The translations under genes were made by a program, and so were the position numbers. From contig JALNYY010000007.1 in assembly GCA_023229605.1 (NCBI GenBank), positions 1 through 64,000 on the forward strand: 64,000 nucleotides of DNA, written 5' to 3'. This document shows, piece by piece, positions 58,599 through 64,000 of this stretch. Under the pieces are notes generated by a model. That model did not search any database. It saw nothing but the letters and a program-made list of their open reading frames with translations, and was not told the origin of the DNA. Source of the stretch: Methylobacter sp. Lineage in GTDB: Bacteria; Pseudomonadota; Gammaproteobacteria; Methylococcales; Methylomonadaceae. How positions within the stretch are numbered: position 1 is the stretch's first letter; the number at the start of each line of letters is the position of its first letter.

Positions 58599-59801
58599 TT
58601 ATTTTAATTGCCGTGCGATTAAAGCAACCGGATGAAGCACTTCCAGTTCCACCCCTCTTTCTCTTAGTCCCGCCGATATATGCAGGGCGCAGCCTATATT
58701 GGAGCTGACCAGGTAGCCTGGTTGGTTTTCTAAAGCTGCCGCCAACACGTCATTTAACAACGCTTGCGCCATTTGCGGATGGTCCAGCATATAGCTGCCC
58801 GCCGAGCCGCAGCATTGTATCGTCGCAGGCAACGGCTGCATTTTAATACCCGGAATTTGCTGCAACAGCTTTGCCGCCCCCTGCTCCTCGCGCATGACGT
58901 TTTTTAACGAGCACGGCGTATGCAGGCACACCGATGCCGACAGCGGCAGCAGTTGGTCGCTGAGGTCGCAGCCTGATTTGATTAGAAACTGGCTAATATC
59001 GACCACTTTCCCGGCAAATTCAGCCTGCCGGTATTCCTGCATCTGGCTGCCGCAACCGCTGGCGATGGTTACTATCGCATCCAGGCTTTTATCCGCAAAA
59101 GCGCTGCAATTGGTTGCGGCCAGCTGCCTGAAGGTTTCATTGTCGCCGGCATGCAAATCCAGCGCACCGCAACAGGTTTGCTGTTCGGGTACATATACAT
59201 TAAATCCCGCCGCAGTTAACACCTTGATTGCCGCATCGACGGTTTCATGATCCAGCAAAGAGCCCATGCAGCCGATAAACAAGCCTACGTTGCCCCTCAC
59301 TTCGGCGGTCGCCGGGTAATGCGGCGCCAAAGGAGTTGGTTCATGATAGTCGGGCAATAAATGATCGATTTTATCCAGCCTCAATAATCCGGGTAATCCG
59401 AGCAATCGTGCCGTTTTTTGCAAACCACTGGTTTGGTAAAACCTCAAACCCGATTGCGCCAGACGTCCGGCTGTTTTATTGTGGGATACGCTTTTTAGCA
59501 GCGACACCGCCAGCGTGGAATCGCGTTCGGCGCTGATTTGTTCGCGAAAATTATTAATCAACCGCCCGTAAGGCACCACGGCAGGGCAAACCCGTTCGCA
59601 GGAGCGGCATAACAGGCAGTTGTCGATATGCTCAGCCAGCTTTTTTGATGTTTCCAGATGCCCGCCAGCCCAGGCTTGAATCAGCGCAATGCGGCCGCGG
59701 GGAGACTCGTTTTCGCTTTGGGTTTTATTGTAAGTGGGGCAATGCGGCAGGCATAAACCGCATTTAACGCAGATGTCAGCGTCGGCTAATAAGTTATTCA
59801 T
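58599..59801 (-). CDS. glcF: Glycolate oxidase iron-sulfur subunit (GlcF-like)
   Basis: Iron-sulfur protein of about 400 residues. Two [4Fe-4S] ferredoxin motifs are near the start (CVKCGLCLPHCPTY and CLLCRSCERVCPAVVP), followed by two CCG domains (FIGCMGSLLDHE, QQTCCGALDLHAGD, HTPCSLKNV, IQCCGSAGSYML). This layout fits GlcF or LldE-type subunits that pass electrons from a flavin oxidase to the quinone pool. The flavin subunits glcD and glcE are not beside it in this window. ATG 59801 is chosen; it overlaps the upstream stop as ATGAATAA. A longer frame begins at TTG 59825. Confidence 0.85.
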   Translation of the reverse strand: MNNLLADADICVKCGLCLPHCPTYNKTQSENESPRGRIALIQAWAGGHLETSKKLAEHIDNCLLCRSCERVCPAVVPYGRLINNFREQISAERDSTLAVSLLKSVSHNKTAGRLAQSGLRFYQTSGLQKTARLLGLPGLLRLDKIDHLLPDYHEPTPLAPHYPATAEVRGNVGLFIGCMGSLLDHETVDAAIKVLTAAGFNVYVPEQQTCCGALDLHAGDNETFRQLAATNCSAFADKSLDAIVTIASGCGSQMQEYRQAEFAGKVVDISQFLIKSGCDLSDQLLPLSASVCLHTPCSLKNVMREEQGAAKLLQQIPGIKMQPLPATIQCCGSAGSYMLDHPQMAQALLNDVLAAALENQPGYLVSSNIGCALHISAGLRERGVELEVLHPVALIARQLK

Positions 59802-60291
59802 GGTTTTGTGCAGAGATTGCTTCAATTATTTCGGAGTATTCATCGACTTTTGGCCGGTATAAAAACAGCCCCAGCGCCGACAGCCCGGTGAATATGTACA
59901 AGGTGTTGAAACCATCGCCCAATACAAACATCACCAGGCCGAAAATTCCGACCACTTCAACCAGCGCCATGGACACGATGACGGTCACCAGATACCGGCT
60001 TTTTGCCGTAGCAACTGCGTCCTGTGCTGCGTGGGAACTGGGCATGGTTTGGTTCAACCGAAGCTGGATGTGCCGGATCAGGTTAGTCAGCGGAAATGTC
60101 ACAATGGCAATAACGTAAAATACCGTTCTAAGCAGCACCCGCCGGGCTTCCGGCAACGGCTGTTGCAATTGTCCGCCCAAGGTATGGCAAATAACGATAT
60201 AAGCGGCCAGCATGGTGAGCATCATGCCGACAATAACCCAGGGCAGGATAAGATCAGAGTTTAATTGTTCGCGTTCGACCGGCTTCCCCAT
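59794..60291 (-). CDS. Small integral membrane protein, unknown
   Basis: A 165-residue protein with four hydrophobic segments (ILPWVIVGMMLTMLAAYIVI, VFYVIAIVTFPLTNLI, YLVTVIVSMALVEVVGIFGL, LYIFTGLSALGLFLY) and a charged C-terminal tail. I do not recognise the family. The pairing of segments resembles small proton-translocating-like or ATP synthase-associated proteins, but this is not strong enough to name. It overlaps the glcF-like gene by eight bases upstream on the same strand, so the two are one unit, hinting at a membrane partner for electron transfer. Confidence 0.75.
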   Translation of the reverse strand: MGKPVEREQLNSDLILPWVIVGMMLTMLAAYIVICHTLGGQLQQPLPEARRVLLRTVFYVIAIVTFPLTNLIRHIQLRLNQTMPSSHAAQDAVATAKSRYLVTVIVSMALVEVVGIFGLVMFVLGDGFNTLYIFTGLSALGLFLYRPKVDEYSEIIEAISAQNHE

Positions 60292-60432
60292 GTTGCTTCC
60301 TGTTAAGTGGATTTAACGGCGTATGATACCAAACCCTGTTGCTATGGGGCATTAATGTTGATTGAGTTGCTCTCCGGACATCTGGAGAAATGATCGTGAA
60401 AACATTGTAAAAATAGAGTATGAAAATTTTTT

Positions 60433-60468
60433 TTGACAATATGAGACAACCGGTCGTATTATTGCGCC
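60433..60468 (+). promoter_or_regulatory. Sigma-70 promoter with operator-like palindrome in the spacer
   Basis: TTGACA at 60433-60438 and TATTAT at 60457-60462 are 18 bases apart. The spacer contains ACAACCGGTCGT (60446-60457), palindromic with one mismatched pair, placed where a TetR dimer would block polymerase. Transcription should start at or within a base or two of the tetR ATG (60469), implying a leaderless or nearly leaderless message and autorepression. Confidence 0.65.
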
Positions 60469-61065
60469 ATGCTTGAAATCACAAAAAAACAAATCAACCG
60501 GGAAAACCTGTTAAATCAGGGCGTAACCTTGCTTATGGAGCAGGGCTACCACGGCACCGGGCTGAAAGAGATCCTGGATGCGGTACAGATTCCCAAGGGG
60601 TCTTTTTATAATTACTTCGGCAGTAAAGAACATTTCGGCGCTGAAGTCATCCAGCATTATATCGATCCGTTTATTAAACAATTGACTGCGCATTTGCAAC
60701 AGTCTGAGGGTGACGCGCTCGGCGCATTACGGCGCTACTTTAATGAGGGGATTGCGGAGCTTGAGAAAGCGGATTTCAAAGGCGGCTGTCTGCTGGGCAA
60801 TTTAATGGGCGAAATCGGCGGCACCAGCGATCTTTGCCAAAAATCGTTGCAATCCGCGCTGAATCGTTACCGCGATTTATTGCAGTCAGGTCTGTCCCAG
60901 GCGCAGCGGCAAGGCACGATAAGAACCGACAAATCGGCCGAAGACATGGCCGATCTGCTGGTGAACGCTTGGCAGGGCGCTTTATTAAGAATGAAAATTG
61001 AAAAATCGTCCGCACCGCTTAAACAGTGTTGCCAGGAGCTATTAGGGGATTTTTTTAAAGCGTAA
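60469..61065 (+). CDS. TetR/AcrR-family transcriptional repressor
   Basis: A 198-residue regulator with a TetR helix-turn-helix near residues 12-58; the signature LKEILDAVQIPKGSFYNYFG is complete. The ligand domain with GGCLLGNLMGEIGGTSDLC resembles NemR/AcuR-type repressors that sense reactive electrophiles through cysteines; three cysteines (about 104, 117, 185) are visible. The ATG at 60469 is the only sensible start. The DUF4242 gene and the secreted propeller gene follow on the same strand and are likely targets or operon members. Confidence 0.9.
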   Translation: MLEITKKQINRENLLNQGVTLLMEQGYHGTGLKEILDAVQIPKGSFYNYFGSKEHFGAEVIQHYIDPFIKQLTAHLQQSEGDALGALRRYFNEGIAELEKADFKGGCLLGNLMGEIGGTSDLCQKSLQSALNRYRDLLQSGLSQAQRQGTIRTDKSAEDMADLLVNAWQGALLRMKIEKSSAPLKQCCQELLGDFFKA

Positions 61066-61123
61066 TCCAGATTGCGCTTTAAAAAGCCGACCCATTATTT
61101 TTACAATCAACCAGGAGACGCAT

Positions 61124-61396
61124 ATGCCCAAATATATTATTGAACGTGAAATCCCAGGCGCGGGTTCATTAGCTTACCGGGAGCTGCAAGACATTTCGCA
61201 AAAATCATGCGGCATTCTTTGCGAAATGGGACCAAAAATTCAGTGGGTGGAAAGCTATGTGACCGACGATAAAGTCTATTGCATCTATATCGCACCGGAT
61301 GAAGAAACAGTTAGAGAACATGCCGAAAAAGGCGGATTCCCCGCCAACCGCATTTCCCTGATCAGGACTATGATCGATCCTACTACAGCAGAATAA
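61124..61396 (+). CDS. DUF4242 protein
   Basis: A 90-residue protein matching the small DUF4242 (SCO4226-like) family: MPKYIIEREIPGAGSLAYRE start, the segment KIQWVESYVTDDKVYCIYIA and the C-terminal REHAEKGGFPANRISLIRTM. A structurally known homologue binds nickel through such residues, but the physiological role is open. A strong AGGAGA site precedes the ATG. It follows tetR by 58 bases and is probably controlled by it. Confidence 0.9.
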   Translation: MPKYIIEREIPGAGSLAYRELQDISQKSCGILCEMGPKIQWVESYVTDDKVYCIYIAPDEETVREHAEKGGFPANRISLIRTMIDPTTAE

Positions 61397-61429
61397 TCCA
61401 TTCGCCCCGCGACATCTGCCGCAGCTCCC

Positions 61430-61501
61430 AATGCCGTTAAATTAAGAACAGCCCGCGTCGTTCCGGTATCTGCCGGTATGACAGCTTAACTAAACGGCAT
61501 T
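61430..61501. repeat. Inverted repeat before the propeller gene
   Basis: AATGCCGTTAAATTAAG at 61430-61446 is mirrored by CTTAACTAAACGGCATT at 61485-61501 with two mismatches, around a 38-base centre that itself contains CCGG-TATCTG-CCGG. It sits in the gap before the secreted protein gene and may be a terminator, a leader structure or a small mobile hairpin. Confidence 0.55.
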
Positions 61502-61548
61502 GCCGGGCATCCAGCATCGTCACCAACAAATAATCAGAGAAACTTACG

Positions 61549-62724
61549 ATGAACAAAAAAAATATACTAAAAGCCGCTCGCTCCCTGCTTGTTTGCACGG
61601 CGCTGCTTAGCCCAGTGCTGGGGTACGCAGAAATTTTGGCGATGGTTAATTACGAAAGCAAACCCGGCCAAACGCCCAGACGTGAAGGCATCGCGATCAT
61701 CGACGTTGATCCTGAATCGAAAAGCTTCGCCAAGATTCTGAATGACATCCCGTTGCCGACCGATTTAGTTGCCCATCATATCTTTTACAACAAAGACCTC
61801 AGCAAGGCTTATATCACTTCATTGGGCAACGGCGCGCTGCATGTGATGGACATGACCCATGTTCCTTATCACCCCAAAAAAGTCGATATGCCTGACTGTC
61901 AAGTCGCTGAAGACTTGGCTTTCAGCAAAGACAACAAAACCTGGTACATGACCTGCATGGGCTCAAGCAACGTGATTGTCGGCGATGCGCAAACCGATAA
62001 ACAGATTAAAGTGATTGCGGCCGATTCGGAAGCCGCTTTTATCCGCTATCCGCACGGCATCGGCCTGAATGACGACATCGACCGTATTATGGTCACCAGC
62101 ACAGTGCGTCCGTCGGACCTCGGTGATCCGGGCGAAACCGTAACCGTTATCGAGGCTTCCAGCGGCAAAGTGTTGTCCAGCCATAAACTGTCAGATAAGC
62201 CTTCTCCTTCCGGTGTTGCGCCTGTAGAAGCGGTTTTCCTGCCCGGATCGAATCCGCCGACGGCTTATATCAACACCATGTTTGGCGGGGCGATTTGGAC
62301 GGGTACATGGAATGCGGATAACAAGAACTTTGATTTCCAGCAAGTCTTCGACTTTAATTCCGTTAAACAGGGCGTGCCATTGGAGGTTTACTTCAGTGAC
62401 AAGCATGACCGCATGTACATCACCACAGCGAATCCCGGTTACTTCAATATCTTCGACATCAGCCAGTCCGTATTCAAACCGACCTTAATAAAGGCGATAC
62501 CCACCGCAGGTGGCGCTCATCATGTGGCTATTCCATCCGACGAACGGTATGCTTTCGTGCAGAACAGTTTTTTAAATTTGCCTGATATGAGTGACGGATC
62601 AATCAGCGTAGTTGATTTGAACAAACAGGAAGTCGTAGCCAGCATCGATACGTTAAAAAAACAAGGGCTAAACCCTAACTGTATTATTCTAATGCCGAGA
62701 TGGCATCACGATACTGCCCATTAA
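61549..62724 (+). CDS. Secreted beta-propeller protein, YncE-like
   Basis: A 391-residue exported protein. A Sec signal peptide spans about 1-27 (KAARSLLVCTALLSPVLGYA, then cleavage near AEI). The rest shows propeller-blade strands with repeats such as IAIIDVDPESKSFAKIL, LHVMDMTHVPYHPKKV, NVIVGDAQTDKQIKVI and ISVVDLNKQEVVASID, as in YncE-type seven-bladed proteins. Several histidines (LVAHHIFYNKDL, YPHGIGLNDDID, GGAHHVAIPSDERYAF) could form a metal site at the propeller centre. Three cysteines occur in the mature part. The substrate is unknown. It follows the TetR and DUF4242 genes on the same strand. Confidence 0.83.
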   Translation: MNKKNILKAARSLLVCTALLSPVLGYAEILAMVNYESKPGQTPRREGIAIIDVDPESKSFAKILNDIPLPTDLVAHHIFYNKDLSKAYITSLGNGALHVMDMTHVPYHPKKVDMPDCQVAEDLAFSKDNKTWYMTCMGSSNVIVGDAQTDKQIKVIAADSEAAFIRYPHGIGLNDDIDRIMVTSTVRPSDLGDPGETVTVIEASSGKVLSSHKLSDKPSPSGVAPVEAVFLPGSNPPTAYINTMFGGAIWTGTWNADNKNFDFQQVFDFNSVKQGVPLEVYFSDKHDRMYITTANPGYFNIFDISQSVFKPTLIKAIPTAGGAHHVAIPSDERYAFVQNSFLNLPDMSDGSISVVDLNKQEVVASIDTLKKQGLNPNCIILMPRWHHDTAH

Positions 62725-62788
62725 CGTGATGCGGGGGTAAAGTCACCGACAACCTGCATGGAATTTCAACTAATCTTATGTTCTACGA

Positions 62789-64000
62789 ATGACCCTGAAA
62801 ATAGCCCTGGCCCAAACCAACTTCCTGGTCGGCGATATAACCGCCAATGTTAACAACATCGTCAAAGCCGCTGTTCATGCCCGCGATGAATTGGGCGCGG
62901 ATATTATCGTCTTTCCTGAGCTGACCATTACCGGCTACCCGGCGGAAGACTTGCTATTGCGCACCGACTTTATTACCGAAGCCAATAACGCGCTTTATCA
63001 ACTTGCCGACAGCGTTGCCGGTATTGCGATGATAGTCGGTTTTCCCGAGCGTGACGGCGATAAACTCTACAACAGCGCGGCAGTGTTGCATCAGGGAGCG
63101 ATAGTCGCCTGTTACCGCAAACGGGCGTTGCCTAATTACGGCGTATTCGACGAGCAGCGTTATTTTACGGCAGGCAACCAGCCCTGCGTGTTCGAGTTCA
63201 ACGGCCTATTTATAGGCTTGACCATTTGCGAGGATGTTTGGCGGCTTGGCGTTATTGAAGCGAACAAAGAGGCGGGAGCGGAGCTGCTGCTGACGCTTAA
63301 CGCATCGCCGTTTAATTCGGGAAAAATCCATCAGCGCGAAGCCATTATTTGCAGTCAGGTTAAGACTGCCGGGATTCCGTTGGTTTATGTCAATCAGGTT
63401 GGCGGGCAGGATGAGTTGATTTTTGACGGCGCGTCTTTTGTCGTTGATGCGGACGGAGAAGTCGTCTTTCGCGCCGCGGAGTTTAAAGAACAGATCAGCG
63501 TGGTTGAGTTTGACGGCAGTAAACCCGTAAAAAGCGCCTGCGCGCCGCTTTATAATGAAATCTCCAGCGAGTATCAGGCGCTGGTGTTGGGTATTAAGGA
63601 TTATGTGCGGAAGAATGGATTTCAGGGCGCTATTCTGGGCTTGTCCGGCGGCATCGATTCCGCGCTGGTTCTGGCGCTGGCCGTCGATGCCCTGGGCGCG
63701 GATAAAGTTGAAGCCGTGCTGCTGCCGTCGCGCTATACGCAAGACATGAGTAACGAAGATGCGGTGCTGGAAGCAAAAGCCTTGGGCGTACACTACCATA
63801 CCATTCCGATAGAGCCCGCGGTTAATGCCTTCACCGGCATGTTGGCCGATATTTTTGCCGGTACGGCTAAAGACGCCACTGAAGAAAACATTCAGGCGCG
63901 CTGCCGCGGCGTGATATTAATGGCGCTGTCGAACAAGCAGGGCAAACTGCTGTTAACCACCGGCAACAAGAGCGAGATGAGCGTGGGTTACGCGACATTA
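62789..64000 (+). CDS. nadE: Glutamine-dependent NAD(+) synthetase (3' end cut by window)
   Basis: Open from ATG 62789 to the window end (404 codons, no stop), about three quarters of the usual 540 or so. The amino-terminal nitrilase-type glutaminase shows its Glu-Lys-Cys triad: FPELTITGYPAEDL, YRKRALPNYGVFDEQRYF and LTICEDVWRLG. The C-terminal ammonia-using domain has the pyrophosphatase loop LGLSGGIDSALVLALAVDAL and the segment TTGNKSEMSVGYATL at the very edge. It uses glutamine to amidate deamido-NAD in the cytoplasm. Confidence 0.93.
   Translation, partial: MTLKIALAQTNFLVGDITANVNNIVKAAVHARDELGADIIVFPELTITGYPAEDLLLRTDFITEANNALYQLADSVAGIAMIVGFPERDGDKLYNSAAVLHQGAIVACYRKRALPNYGVFDEQRYFTAGNQPCVFEFNGLFIGLTICEDVWRLGVIEANKEAGAELLLTLNASPFNSGKIHQREAIICSQVKTAGIPLVYVNQVGGQDELIFDGASFVVDADGEVVFRAAEFKEQISVVEFDGSKPVKSACAPLYNEISSEYQALVLGIKDYVRKNGFQGAILGLSGGIDSALVLALAVDALGADKVEAVLLPSRYTQDMSNEDAVLEAKALGVHYHTIPIEPAVNAFTGMLADIFAGTAKDATEENIQARCRGVILMALSNKQGKLLLTTGNKSEMSVGYATL

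Overview
The window looks like chromosome of an aerobic gammaproteobacterium. Several gene orders are typical of that class: ygfB-pepP-ubiH-ubiI beside zapA-6S RNA, crp divergent from a yhfA-type OsmC gene followed by speD, and pilS-pilR. A type I methanotroph (Methylococcales) is my best guess from overall protein flavour and the aerobic lower-ligand B12 genes, but no methane-oxidation gene is present, so this is inference.

Layout. 46-2158: rep helicase and tRNA-Arg(CCG). 2160-3665: a small AT-richer gene graveyard (an unrecognised gene with a lost start and a frameshift, and a frameshifted DUF1640 coiled-coil gene). 3698-4561: a beta-hydroxyacid dehydrogenase. 4619-13737: rubredoxin, rubredoxin reductase and a cobalamin late-pathway cluster (bluB, cobT, cobS, cobC, cobD, cobQ, cbiB, cobU), interrupted by a ParE/RelE-type toxin-antitoxin pair and several palindromic repeats. 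13786-20764: mltB, sucCD, pilSR and a lysine/alanine/proline-rich membrane-anchored protein. 21039-26728: ubiquinone hydroxylases, pepP, ygfB, a zapB-like gene, zapA, 6S RNA and an EVE-domain protein.

27014-51672 is the centre of interest: a 25-kb, one-direction polysaccharide cluster, probably O-antigen or capsule. It encodes four nucleotide-sugar modules: GDP-colitose (manC, gmd, colC, colD); CDP-4-keto-3,6-dideoxyglucose (rfbF, rfbG, rfbH) followed by a reductase and a YerE-like thiamine-diphosphate enzyme, suggesting a branched yersiniose-type sugar; UDP-L-QuiNAc or L-FucNAc (dehydratase, RmlD-type reductase, 2-epimerase); and UDP-D-QuiNAc/FucNAc (WbpM-type dehydratase plus WbpV-type reductase). 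A Wzx flippase, five glycosyltransferases and a WecA/WbpL-type initiating transferase accompany them. No Wzy polymerase or Wzz is visible.

51665-64000: LysR regulator, rhodanese, typA, DUF3014 protein, crp, osmC-type gene, speD, glycolate-oxidase-type iron-sulfur protein, a small membrane protein, a TetR gene with a readable promoter/operator, a DUF4242 protein, a secreted beta-propeller protein and the 5' part of nadE, cut by the window end.

A second theme is dispersed palindromic repeats. They sit between cobalamin genes, inside the rubredoxin reductase reading frame, at the end of ygfB and between two polysaccharide genes. In two places they seem to have split formerly overlapping genes and left a short ORF coupled at both ends. 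No CRISPR array, rRNA, intact insertion sequence or B12 riboswitch was found.
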